From assembly GCA_949293555.1 (NCBI GenBank), contig CASFDV010000003.1, positions 71,614-135,613 of the forward strand: a stretch of 64,000 nucleotides of DNA, in the 5' to 3' direction. Position 1 is the stretch's first letter. Each line of letters starts with the position of its first letter. Source of the stretch: an uncultured Bacillota bacterium (GTDB taxonomy: Bacteria > Bacillota_I > Bacilli_A > RFN20 > CAG-826). The notes beneath the pieces are model-generated. The model was not told the DNA's origin. It saw only the letters and a program-made list of their open reading frames with translations, and made no database searches. This document shows, in pieces, positions 8,567 to 17,593 of the stretch. The translations under genes were made by a program, and so were the position numbers.

Positions 8567-10519
8567 ATGAAGAAATTCCTCTTTGCCCTTTTCCCTCTAA
8601 TTTGCTTAGTTTCGTGCTCGACCTCTTCCGCATCGTCCTTGACCCATATTCATGCCGGCGACAGGGTTTCTCATGACGACGATAATCATTGGCATATCTG
8701 CGACCATGACGGAGAGAGATTCGACGAGGAGCCCCACTCTTTCGTCGAAGTTCGTACCCTCAAGGAACCGACCTGCGTAAACGAAGGCAAGGTGGAGGTT
8801 GCATGCACGGGCTGTGGATATGTCGCTTATCAAACGGCGCCTGCTAATGGACACCGTTACGATAAGCGCTCGTATGGGCATTCAAATAGCTACCATTGGC
8901 TTTTGTGCGACGTTTGCGGGGCGATCGGGGAAAGGCAGGAGCACGACTTCGATGGCGGCGTGGACAAAGTCGAGGCCACTTGCCTTTCTAATGGCATAAG
9001 GACGTTCGCTTGCAAAACTTGCGGCTTCCGGAAAGATGTCGAAACATTGGCATTGGGACACCAATGGGAAATGAGTTTTGATGAGGATTTCCATTGGGAA
9101 AAATGCCATAGGTGCGGCAAAGAAGACTCTCGCAAGGCGCATACGTGGGAAGTTGCGGATGCCACCACACACGCCGGGACCTCGCTCCGGCAGCTTGAGT
9201 GTTCCGTCTGCGGATATCGGAAGACTATCTGCATTGAACATCATTCCGAGGATGGATACGAATACGATGGGTCCCGCCATTGGAAGGTATGTTCTTCCTG
9301 CGGGGCGAATTTTGACGAGGGAGAGCATGACGTTTCGACATTTTATAGTCATGATGGCGAAAGCCATTGGCGCGAATGCCGGGTCTGCCATGCCAAGTTT
9401 GAGCTAGAGGTCCATGACTTCTTCAGGCAGCTCGTAGCGGTTCCTGACCATTTTGACGACGGGCTCGAGAAGTTCACTTGCAAGATATGCGGTTATGTTA
9501 AGGAAACGACGCTCCCCAAGGGCGAGCACGCATCAAGTGCGCCATATTATTCTGACGAAGAGGGGCACTGGCTCGTTTGTGATGCCGATGGCGCTAAGTT
9601 CGATCTCGAGGATCACGTTTTCTTTGATAGAGAAACCATAGAGGAACCCACATGCGCCGAAAGCGGATCCAAAGTGCAGGAATGCTTGGTTTGCGGGTTT
9701 GATCGGACAATCGAGGTCCCGCCCCTTGGCCACGTCGAAACCTGGGAATACGATGCGAGGACCCACAAGTGCGTTTGCTCAAGATGCCACGCGACGTTGA
9801 AATGGGAGGAGCAGCATCGTTTCGATGACGGCGAGATCATCGGGATCGTGAGCTGCACCTCGAGCCATGAGGTTTTGTACAAGTGCTTGGATTGCGGCTA
9901 CTCCTACCAAGTGACGGTAGAAGCCAAGGGCCACACGAGCCAATCTTGGGAAATGAATGCGGAAAGGCATTGGCAGATCTGCTCCGCTTGCGGAGAAATC
10001 TTCAACGATTCTCCGCATGTGTTCGACGAGGGGACGATAACCGAGCGACCTATGGCGGACAAGGAAGGCGTTCTCTTGCGAACATGCGAGGATTGCGGCT
10101 ATCACATCGAAGAGCCCGTGCCGTATGAATATCGGATCGTGATGAAGGATCTTCCTATAGCGATCGAGAATTCCTCGTATACCGGAGGAACGACATATAG
10201 CGAGGTAACCGACATCTTCTTCGCGCCAGATGGAAGCGGGGTAGAAGGATCCATCTATGCTTATGTCCGTCTCATTCGCGGCCAGGCCAGTTCGATTTCC
10301 TTGGAATTTAAAGTGTCCGATAGCCAAGGCTTCGTCTATTTCACAGGCTCTTCCCAAAATGTGAGCGCGAGCCTTACGCCCGGTGAGACCACGAGAATCA
10401 AGGTAACTTCGATCAGCCCGAATTGGAGCTCGGGGAATTATGTACCGGTAGGCCCCTTTGTTTTCGAAATCCTGAATGAATGCGAAGTGCCCGAAGATGC
10501 CTACCCGGAAGGGTGGTAG
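8567..10519 (+). CDS. Lipoprotein with tandem Cys-x2-Cys / His repeats
   Basis: 650 aa. The signal peptide ends in a lipobox (LICLVSC). The body repeats about seven times a unit in which HW-x-x-C-x-x-C/D-G-x-x-F-(D)-x-x-x-H (HWHICDHDGERFDEEPH, HWLVCDADGAKFDLEDH) is followed by a second knuckle such as CTGCGYV or CKTCGFR. The spacing suggests zinc-ribbon-like extracellular modules. A ~130-residue beta-rich domain without Cys pairs ends the protein. It starts 10 bp after the collagen-like lipoprotein and is probably in its operon. I do not recognise a named family; metal binding is inferred. Confidence 0.7.
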   Translation: MKKFLFALFPLICLVSCSTSSASSLTHIHAGDRVSHDDDNHWHICDHDGERFDEEPHSFVEVRTLKEPTCVNEGKVEVACTGCGYVAYQTAPANGHRYDKRSYGHSNSYHWLLCDVCGAIGERQEHDFDGGVDKVEATCLSNGIRTFACKTCGFRKDVETLALGHQWEMSFDEDFHWEKCHRCGKEDSRKAHTWEVADATTHAGTSLRQLECSVCGYRKTICIEHHSEDGYEYDGSRHWKVCSSCGANFDEGEHDVSTFYSHDGESHWRECRVCHAKFELEVHDFFRQLVAVPDHFDDGLEKFTCKICGYVKETTLPKGEHASSAPYYSDEEGHWLVCDADGAKFDLEDHVFFDRETIEEPTCAESGSKVQECLVCGFDRTIEVPPLGHVETWEYDARTHKCVCSRCHATLKWEEQHRFDDGEIIGIVSCTSSHEVLYKCLDCGYSYQVTVEAKGHTSQSWEMNAERHWQICSACGEIFNDSPHVFDEGTITERPMADKEGVLLRTCEDCGYHIEEPVPYEYRIVMKDLPIAIENSSYTGGTTYSEVTDIFFAPDGSGVEGSIYAYVRLIRGQASSISLEFKVSDSQGFVYFTGSSQNVSASLTPGETTRIKVTSISPNWSSGNYVPVGPFVFEILNECEVPEDAYPEGW

Positions 10520-10609
10520 AGGAGAGGAATCATTCCCCTTACCTAGGGCGCTATCGAATTGAATTCGTAGAACGACCCCCCCTCCTTCTGTGAATAAGGG
10601 AAATTTAGC

Positions 10610-10638
10610 TTGGGCAGCTTCCTTTTTCGAGCTTAGCT
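10610..10638 (+). promoter_or_regulatory. Promoter of the R-M pair, leaderless start
   Basis: TTGGGC, 17-bp spacer, TTAGCT, then six nucleotides to the ATG at 10645. No Shine-Dalgarno is present. Confidence 0.4.
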
Positions 10639-10644
10639 AACCCC

Positions 10645-12128
10645 ATGGAATTGTGTGGCCTCGACCGCGGGATGTATCTGGCCCTGTTAGCCAAGCATGG
10701 CGCGAAAAGGACCTGGGACGCTCTCCTGGAGAAGCTTGAGGAGATGGGGGAGGAAGAATTTTCCTCTGCAATCTGTCCCATACCCTACCTATGCCGGCTA
10801 TATGAATCCGGCCTGGCGGAAAAGGACAAGGATTCGAAGAAGTCATCCGGAGTCTATTTCACCCCCGAGGACATCGCCTCCCTCATGGCGGACCTTCTTC
10901 TTGAGAAGGGGCTTCCTGAGGCGCCTTTCTGCGACGTGGGGTGCGGGACCGGCATGCTTTCGATCGCCTTGGGCAGGGCGATTGAGAAGAATTTCACCCC
11001 CCCTGCCGTCCTGTTGAGCTCCACCTCTACGACGTAGACCGCCTGGCGCTTTCGATTGCCCGCCGCCTCTTGGAAATCCTTTTCCCGGGGATGTTCGCCA
11101 TCCATCTTCACTCCGGGTCCTTCCTTGCCTCCCGCGTCTCCCTTCCGGAAGGGTGCTACGTAATCAGCAACCCTCCCTATTCCAGAAGCGGCGGCGCCTT
11201 GAAGATGGAAGGCGCGGGCGATGCCAAGGACCTTTACGCCGGATTCCTTGCGAAGACTGTCGAAAAGGCTGATCGGTCGGTCGCGATCTCTCCCCAGTCC
11301 TTCCTAGTGGGCGGGACCTTCCTTACTCTTCGGCGCCATATCGCCTCCCATGCCCATGGGGAGATCTTTGTCTTCGACAACGTGCCTTCCGGCGCCTTCT
11401 GCTTCCGGAAGGAAGGGGTCTTCAACACGAATTCCTCGAATTCCGTAAGGGCGGCGATTTCCCTTTTCGAAAAAGGAGCGGGACTCTTCCGTCTCACTCC
11501 TCTCATCCGGTTCCATTCCTATGAGCGGAGGCGCCTGTTCAAGAAGGAGACTCTAAGAGGCCTTCTCGGGAACAGGGGGCAGGATTTGGAGCGGCCGGCG
11601 AAGCTGGACCGCGCCCTTGAGGATTTTTATTTCGAAAGGGTCGTCCCAAGCAAAGCCTGTGTCGGTGACCTTTTGGATGATTCGCGCCTCGACGTGCCAC
11701 CGCTTTGCCTTTCCACGTCCGCTCGCTATTTCCTGACCGCCTCATCCAGGAACCTCAATCGCGGAGGGAAGATCATGCTTCACGCCAGGGATGAGAAAGC
11801 TAGGATGCTTCTCTACGCTCTCCTGAACTCGAGCTACGGGTTCATGGTCTTCCGGGCATGGGACGGAGGAATCAATATCTCCTCATCCTTCATCCGGAGC
11901 GTCCCCATTCCCCTCGGCGTCTCGATCACGCCCGGAATCGAATCCATCGTCCATAGCTTGATTGCGAAAGAGGATCTGCGACTTTCCTATAAGAAGAACG
12001 CTGGGGTTTACCAAGAAACCGTGAAATTCATCGAGGAAGAACGGGGTTTTCTCGATGAGGCGTTGTTCCCCGGAATCGACTTCTCTTCATTGACTTCAAG
12101 GAGTCCTTTCGATGGCAAGGGGTGCTAG
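10645..12128 (+). pseudogene. N6-adenine DNA methyltransferase, frameshifted at a C7 tract (OFF state or pseudogene)
   Basis: Two frames join into one methyltransferase. The first (10645-11037) has SGVYFTPEDIA and motif I DVGCGTGML. The second, open upstream of 11070 to 12128, continues with ELHLYDVDRLAL and motif IV SNPPYSRSG. The break falls at seven consecutive C (10997-11003). One extra C would restore a frame running through into LYDVDRLAL, giving a protein of ~494 aa. The 3' end overlaps the putative restriction gene by 17 bp. Either the tract switches the gene on and off, or this copy is inactive, or it is a sequencing error. Confidence 0.7.
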
Positions 12129-13368
12129 GAGGGCGGGAGACGTCCGCCTTCTCCGCTCCTTCTTCAAGAGGGTTTATGCGAACGGAGACTTCCTTCCCTT
12201 GGTCCCTTCCTGGGAAATGCTCCGGACGATGGAGGAACGCCTGAAAGCGAGCGAAGAAGGAATAGCATGTGATATCGCGGATTTCCTGAGGGATTGTGGA
12301 TTGGACGGTGATGCGGAGAAGGCCCTGAACTTCGGGGCCCAGGATGCCGGGTATCTTCTTCTAGAGAAAAAGCTTCGGGAGGGAAAGCCTCATCTCCGGC
12401 CCATGGAGCTTCACGAGTGCGCCGTGGCAAAGACGGTCGCTGCTCTCTACGGGATGTCGTCCATTTGGTCGAAGGACATGGATTCCAGCCCCGGCTGGCT
12501 CACCGCGGCCCTCCAAAGGGTGAACAACGCGGATCGTTCCGTCGCCGAATATATCTACTACGCTCCGCGCGACGAGGGCTCTTCGCTCCTCATGCTCCTC
12601 GGCGGCCCGAATACGACCGACATGCTTCTTTCGAAAACAGGCGGGTCTGTTCGGATCGAGGCAAAGGGTCAGCTATCGAAGCTCGGAGAATACGATTTCC
12701 CAGATATCGACAAGGATGGGAAGCTCGTTATCGACGATGAGTTCAGAGACAAACGGCAAGGCCTTGTCCCATTTGCCGCGGAGTTCAATCGGAGGACGAG
12801 CATCTTCGAGATTCTTGGTTCGAATTACTCGCTCGTTCCGATGATAAACGAACACCCGGAATGGCTAGAGGGGGCTGTAGGCGGCTATCTCGACGAGAAA
12901 TCCCCGGACATCTTCCTCATAGAACATGCCCCGGGGAGAGGAAAGCCGACGGTCTTGGTGCCGGCCCTCCCTGAATTCCTATGCAAGGCCCTCGACTTCT
13001 CGGGGAGCGAGATCCGTTCCAACGGAAGGAACCACAAGAAGGTGCGGAAGGACGCCGATGAACCGTACTTCCAGATGGCTATTGAATTTGCCTTAAAGCT
13101 TGGCGGCCGGTACGAAGGCGGCCGTTTCGTTTTGCCAGCCTCGAAGCTTGAACCAAGGAAGGAAAGAGGCAAGGCGAACTCCATTTCCGGTTGGAAAATG
13201 AACGGACTCTTTTATTTCGAGGGCGCGCCCATAGCGATGTCAGGGGACGAGATGTCCTTCTCCCCGGAATCGCTCCAGCGGACGAAGCCATCCATATCGA
13301 TCCATGCGAGGCCTAGGGTTGATGACCATTCCTTATTCCTTGAAGAGCTTGCGTTTCTTCGGGATTAA
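12112..13368 (+). CDS. Putative type II restriction endonuclease, PD-(D/E)XK-like
   Basis: 418 aa; family not recognised by name. It contains a D170-x12-E183-A-K185 arrangement (NTTDMLLSKTGGSVRIEAKG) typical of PD-(D/E)XK nucleases. It overlaps the upstream methyltransferase by 17 bp, the usual layout of a restriction-modification pair. No membrane segments or signal peptide are seen. If the methyltransferase is truly off, this nuclease would be unprotected, so its expression or activity may also be affected. The assignment rests on context plus the motif. Confidence 0.5.
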   Translation: MARGARRAGDVRLLRSFFKRVYANGDFLPLVPSWEMLRTMEERLKASEEGIACDIADFLRDCGLDGDAEKALNFGAQDAGYLLLEKKLREGKPHLRPMELHECAVAKTVAALYGMSSIWSKDMDSSPGWLTAALQRVNNADRSVAEYIYYAPRDEGSSLLMLLGGPNTTDMLLSKTGGSVRIEAKGQLSKLGEYDFPDIDKDGKLVIDDEFRDKRQGLVPFAAEFNRRTSIFEILGSNYSLVPMINEHPEWLEGAVGGYLDEKSPDIFLIEHAPGRGKPTVLVPALPEFLCKALDFSGSEIRSNGRNHKKVRKDADEPYFQMAIEFALKLGGRYEGGRFVLPASKLEPRKERGKANSISGWKMNGLFYFEGAPIAMSGDEMSFSPESLQRTKPSISIHARPRVDDHSLFLEELAFLRD

Positions 13369-13461
13369 TTCAGGAAATGTAATCTCTTCAGGGTTTCGAT
13401 AGTCTTAGTCAGTTTTGCTCGCCACCGTTTTTCCCAAGCTATTTGGGTGCATTTGGGATGA

Positions 13462-13467
13462 TAAAAT
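13462..13467 (+). promoter_or_regulatory. -10 box of mcrB, leaderless start
   Basis: TAAAAT within TGATAAAAT lies six nucleotides before the ATG at 13474, without a ribosome binding site. No clear -35 is seen. Confidence 0.35.
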
Positions 13468-13473
13468 TCAAGC

Positions 13474-15309
13474 ATGAGCATCCAGGAAATTTTGGACGCT
13501 TTCCGAGAACAATTGGGCAGGAAAGACAAGCACCGCCAAGGGGATGAACTGGGGGAGGTGCTTAAATCTGCAGCTTGGGAGTTTGTTCGTTTTGCCTTGA
13601 GTCTTGACGGCGAACTAGTTAAGCCAAAGGGGACAGGAGCTCAGTGGCAGCATAGTGGTAAGGTTTGCGACTATATTTGGGTCCGCCTGGTTCCAAAGGA
13701 ACATGTTAACGACTTTGCCACCAAGAGGGCGAGAGATCCTCAAAGGGCCGTCCCCTTCTCTGTTTCCCTGTTTCTCCATCGTTCCGCGACTGATTCCTCG
13801 CTTATGGCCCTTACGGTCTCCCTCGAGCCGGAGCATGATCGCATGGACCCGGAAGGGTTCGAAGCATTGAAGAGCCTTCTCGGAAGCGTCCCCGTGGGAC
13901 TCGAAATGCGCCCGAAATCCTCGTGGGCAGGTTCAAAGCTCACTTCGCAAGAAGAGGCTTTGGAATTTGCTACGGTTACGCCTGCGAAGAAAAAAGGAAA
14001 GAAGCCCAAATACCATTTCGTCCACATCGCCCAGACTATCGAAGAAGTCCCTGGCAAGGACGACGACTACTATAGGAATGCCCTCGTCCCGATCTTTGAG
14101 AAGCTCGTCCCTCTCTACTGGAAGGCCTATGACAAACTCATTGAGCTTCGTACCGGCCAAAAGCCTGTCCGTGCCGAAAGCCCTGTCGTGGAGGATGCTC
14201 CATCCGCCGTCATAGAGGAGAAAGACCCTTCTCCCGTTATTAAGAAAGACCCCTCCTTCCCCCTGAACCTCATCCTTCAGGGACCTCCCGGGACAGGGAA
14301 GACCTATCGCTCGATCGCCCTAGCCTCCGCCCTCGCCCAGGGGAACTACTCCATGGCGAGGGATATCGTCTCCGGCAAGGGCATCAATGATGATGAATAC
14401 AATGGCCTCCAGTCCCACTACAAGAAGGACCTTCTTTCCTTTGGAGCGAACGGGGAGCCTTCCAAAGGCCATATCGCCTTCACCACCTTCCACCAGTCCT
14501 ACTCCTACGAGGAGTTCGTCGAAGGGATTTTCCCAAAGGTGGACGAGAAAGGGTCCCTGACCTACTCCATCAAGGACGGGATCTTTAAGTCCATCGCCAA
14601 CCTGGCACACGAGCATCCCCACGAGAACTACGTCCTCCTCATCGACGAGATCAACAGAGGCAACGTCTCCAAGATCCTCGGGGACCTCATCTCCCTCCTC
14701 GAAGGGGACAAGCGCCTTGGGGGCGAGCATGAGCTCAAGGCCGTCCTTCCCTACTCAAGGACCCTCTGGGGAGTGCCCCGTAACCTCTACCTCATCGGGA
14801 CGATGAACACCGCGGACCGCTCGATCGAAAGGCTCGACACCGCGCTCATGCGCCGCTTCGCCTTCTTCGAGATCGGCCCGAACCCCGTCCTTCTTTCCGA
14901 CCGCCTTCTCAGGAACGGGAACGACCCCCTCTCCCTCTCCCTCTCCCTCCAGGAGCTCCTCGAGGCGATGAACGAGCGCATCAAGCGCTACCTCGGGCCC
15001 GAGAGGATGATCGGCCATAGCTACTTCATGGGCCTCGGGAAGGACGTCTCCCTCGAAGCGCTTGCCGACGTCTTTCGGAACCGCATCCTCCCGACCCTCC
15101 TGGAAAGCGCCCTTGGGGACTACCGCAAGGTCCGGAAGGCCCTCGGGGAAGAGGAAAGCCTCAAGGACGGGATCGTGCGCGCCCTCGGGGACGAGGATTC
15201 CTACGAGGACCACGCCGGCTACGCCTTCAACTATGGAGCCCTCTCCTTCTTCGAGACCTACCGGAGGATCGCGACGAAGGAATCCTCCCTTGAGGACGAG
15301 GAAGGCTAG
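13474..15309 (+). CDS. mcrB: McrB-type AAA+ GTPase of a modification-dependent restriction system
   Basis: 611 aa. The AAA+ core begins near residue 260: Walker A GPPGTGKT (270-277), the McrB-specific FTTFHQSYSYEEFVEG, Walker B LLIDEINRG (~389-397), then GTMNTADRS and ALMRRFAF. Family knowledge: McrB uses GTP to translocate DNA and activates the McrC nuclease. The first ~245 residues are not the standard MrcB_N domain, so the recognition specificity is unknown. mcrC follows two bases later. Composition shifts from moderate GC in the N-terminal part to high GC in the motor, which hints at a recombined specificity domain. Confidence 0.88.
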   Translation: MSIQEILDAFREQLGRKDKHRQGDELGEVLKSAAWEFVRFALSLDGELVKPKGTGAQWQHSGKVCDYIWVRLVPKEHVNDFATKRARDPQRAVPFSVSLFLHRSATDSSLMALTVSLEPEHDRMDPEGFEALKSLLGSVPVGLEMRPKSSWAGSKLTSQEEALEFATVTPAKKKGKKPKYHFVHIAQTIEEVPGKDDDYYRNALVPIFEKLVPLYWKAYDKLIELRTGQKPVRAESPVVEDAPSAVIEEKDPSPVIKKDPSFPLNLILQGPPGTGKTYRSIALASALAQGNYSMARDIVSGKGINDDEYNGLQSHYKKDLLSFGANGEPSKGHIAFTTFHQSYSYEEFVEGIFPKVDEKGSLTYSIKDGIFKSIANLAHEHPHENYVLLIDEINRGNVSKILGDLISLLEGDKRLGGEHELKAVLPYSRTLWGVPRNLYLIGTMNTADRSIERLDTALMRRFAFFEIGPNPVLLSDRLLRNGNDPLSLSLSLQELLEAMNERIKRYLGPERMIGHSYFMGLGKDVSLEALADVFRNRILPTLLESALGDYRKVRKALGEEESLKDGIVRALGDEDSYEDHAGYAFNYGALSFFETYRRIATKESSLEDEEG

Positions 15310-15311
15310 GG

Positions 15312-16700
15312 ATGGCCTCCTCCCATCCTTACCTCAGGGAGTACGACAGGATCCTTTCGATGCTCCCCGGGAAGGAAGGGGAGGAGCCTTTCTACTACGA
15401 CGAGAAGGAGAAGGCCTATCTCCTGAAAGCGGACCGCTTCGACAGGATGCTCCATGAGCTTTCCGCGATGAGCAAGAAGAGGAAGGCGGGGAAAGAACCT
15501 TTCTACTCCTTCTCCAAGAAAGGGGGGCACGACTGCCTTTCCATCAAGAACTACGTCGGGGTGCTCTCCCTCGGGAAGGGGCTCCAGCTCGAGGTGCTCC
15601 CCAAGGTGGACCTCCTGGGGGAGGAGGCACTTCCCAGGGAGGAGGAACGGAAGAGGCTCCTCAACATCCTCGTGGGGATGCTTTCCTTCCTCCCCGACTT
15701 CCCGGGAAGGCCGGGGGACTCCGCCTACTTCCAGGACCAGGAGATGGAGCTCCGGGAATTTTTCATCGGGCTATATCTCCGGAAGGCCGAGCGCCTCTTC
15801 CAGGAAGGACTGAGGCGTTCCTACCGCGAGGTGAAGGAAGAGCTCCCCGCCCCGAAAGGGAAGCTCGACGTCCATAAGGCCTCCTTCCTTCCGCCCGGGA
15901 AGCTCCACCGCCTGCCCTACGTCCATGACGAATATCTCCTAGACAATCCCGAGAACCGCCTCGTGAAGTCGACGCTCCTTCTCCTTGCCGGGGAGGCGCG
16001 GGAGGAAAGAAACGCGAGGAAGGCGCTCTCCCTCCTTTCCTACCTCGAGAACGTAGGGGAGTCCCGCGACCCGGAAGGGGACTATCTCCGGGCCAGGAAG
16101 GACAAAGAAGGAGGGCGCTACGAGCAAATACTCGCCTGGTCGCGGGCGTTCCTCCTCCATCGCTCCTTCCTCGTTGAGCAGGGGGACGTCCCCTCCCACT
16201 CCCTCCTCTTCCCGATGGAGAAGGTCTTCGAGTCCTTCGTCGGGCGGCTCCTCAAGGAAGCGGCCGGTAAGGTGGCCCCGGGCTGGAAGGTCTCTCTCCA
16301 GGGAAGGGACCATCTCTTCGACGTGCCCCGGAAATTCGAGATCCGCCCCGACATCCGCCTCCACAAGGAGGGCCGGAGCATCGTCCTCGACACCAAGCGG
16401 AAGAGGCTCTCCGACGAGATGAGGCACGGGGGAGCCAGCCAAGGGGACATGTACCAGATGTACGCCTACGCGAAGCGCTTCCGCGCGCATGACGCCTGGC
16501 TCCTCTACCCATGGTCGCCGAAGGCCGCGCCCCTTGACGGAAGGGTCTATCGTACGACGAGCGACCCCGGGGACACCAACGTGGCCGTCCACATCCGCCT
16601 CGTCGACCTCTCGCCCCTCGGGGACAGCTCCGGGAGGAAGGGGATCGACGAGGTGAGGCAGTCCCTTTCCTCTCTCCTCAAGGAGTGCCTTCCTTCCTAA
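15312..16700 (+). CDS. mcrC: McrC nuclease subunit
   Basis: 462 aa. The N-terminal half has the McrC signature around NYVGVLSLGKGLQLEVLPKV and NPENRLVKSTL. The C-terminal nuclease shows RPDIRL (D~346) and VLDTKRK, forming the PD-(D/E)XK site, followed by DMYQMYAYAKRF. McrC cuts DNA when stimulated by McrB. It is two bases from mcrB and certainly in its operon. Confidence 0.88.
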   Translation: MASSHPYLREYDRILSMLPGKEGEEPFYYDEKEKAYLLKADRFDRMLHELSAMSKKRKAGKEPFYSFSKKGGHDCLSIKNYVGVLSLGKGLQLEVLPKVDLLGEEALPREEERKRLLNILVGMLSFLPDFPGRPGDSAYFQDQEMELREFFIGLYLRKAERLFQEGLRRSYREVKEELPAPKGKLDVHKASFLPPGKLHRLPYVHDEYLLDNPENRLVKSTLLLLAGEAREERNARKALSLLSYLENVGESRDPEGDYLRARKDKEGGRYEQILAWSRAFLLHRSFLVEQGDVPSHSLLFPMEKVFESFVGRLLKEAAGKVAPGWKVSLQGRDHLFDVPRKFEIRPDIRLHKEGRSIVLDTKRKRLSDEMRHGGASQGDMYQMYAYAKRFRAHDAWLLYPWSPKAAPLDGRVYRTTSDPGDTNVAVHIRLVDLSPLGDSSGRKGIDEVRQSLSSLLKECLPS

Positions 16701-16769
16701 TCCTAGGATTTCCCTACAAATCCTCCCCGAAGGACCTTATCCTTACCTTGACCAAAAAGGAGGATTCCC

Positions 16770-17243
16770 ATGGAAGAGAGAGTCCGGAAGTACGTCCGCC
16801 TGGGAGGGAACATCGCCCTTATCCTGGGCCTTGCCCTTCTTCTTATAGCTTTCCTTTTCTCCGCCTCGATGGACCAGTTTGCGACCTTCAACGCCTACGT
16901 GAACACCCTCTCCGGCCTAGGAGTCTCCCTCCCGATCCTCCTCCTCGTCCTCGGGACCGCCTTCTGGTTCCTGGGGAAGGAGGGAATCCTGAGGATCCTC
17001 GCCTGGTGCTTCCTCCTTTCCGGGGACCTCATCGCCCTCGGGGCGTCCCTTTCCGCCTTCGCGGACCAGCACTCGAACTCCGCGATCGTCGCCTTCGTCG
17101 GCGCGCTCCTCCTTCTCCTGGGGATGCTCGCCCTTCCGGCCTACAAGGCCGCGGAGCACTACGTCCCTCTCCTCGTCTCCGGGGCGCGCGGGGAGCCTTC
17201 CTCCGCCCCTAGGGAGCAGGACGGTGAAGGGGAGGACTACTGA
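16770..17243 (+). CDS. Small membrane protein, four transmembrane segments
   Basis: 157 aa with a good ribosome binding site (AAGGAGG). Hydrophobic segments lie near residues 13-33, 48-67, 75-93 and 103-122; a polar tail rich in Glu/Asp ends the protein. No family is recognised. It is separated by two bases from the next small gene, so the two are probably co-expressed. Confidence 0.6.
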   Translation: MEERVRKYVRLGGNIALILGLALLLIAFLFSASMDQFATFNAYVNTLSGLGVSLPILLLVLGTAFWFLGKEGILRILAWCFLLSGDLIALGASLSAFADQHSNSAIVAFVGALLLLLGMLALPAYKAAEHYVPLLVSGARGEPSSAPREQDGEGEDY

Positions 17244-17245
17244 AC

Positions 17246-17506
17246 ATGGCCTACATCCTGAAGGACTCCACCCTCGAGGCGATCCGCCTCCTCTACAAGG
17301 ACCAGGGGGAGAAGCCCGTCCTCTCTTCCAAGAAGGACGCGGAAAGCCTCGTCTACGCGATCGCCTTCTTCCTCATGGCGGCGTCCTCCAAGAAGAACCC
17401 CACCCCGGAGCAAGAAAGGACCCTCGCCCTCCTCAAAGGGGCCGCCGAGGAGCTCAAGGAGCACTCCTCCGAGATCGACTGGGACGATGCCAATAGGCGC
17501 CTCTAG
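17246..17506 (+). CDS. Small helical hypothetical protein
   Basis: 86 aa, no signal peptide or membrane segment, mostly helical and charged. It begins two bases after the preceding membrane protein and its stop lies inside the loop of the downstream terminator. No family is recognised. Confidence 0.55.
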   Translation: MAYILKDSTLEAIRLLYKDQGEKPVLSSKKDAESLVYAIAFFLMAASSKKNPTPEQERTLALLKGAAEELKEHSSEIDWDDANRRL

Positions 17507-17520
17507 GAAGGCGCCTTTTC
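17495..17520 (+). terminator. Rho-independent terminator
   Basis: AGGCGCCT, six-base loop, AGGCGCCT, then TTT. It overlaps the stop codon of the preceding gene. Confidence 0.65.
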
Positions 17521-17539
17521 CGTTCCGAACCATTTTCGC

Positions 17540-17567
17540 TTGAGTTGAAGCGCCTTTCTTGTATATT
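17540..17567 (+). promoter_or_regulatory. Promoter of repeat lipoprotein
   Basis: TTGAGT, 16-bp spacer, TATATT. The transcript would carry a ~20-nt leader with AAAAGGAG before the ATG at 17594. Confidence 0.55.
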
Positions 17568-17593
17568 CGCCCCATCCTTGAAAAGGAGAAGAC

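Noticed and set aside
10520-10560. Terminator after the Cys-knuckle lipoprotein
   Set aside because: Only a weak GGAAT/ATTCC hairpin without a T tract; not enough to call.
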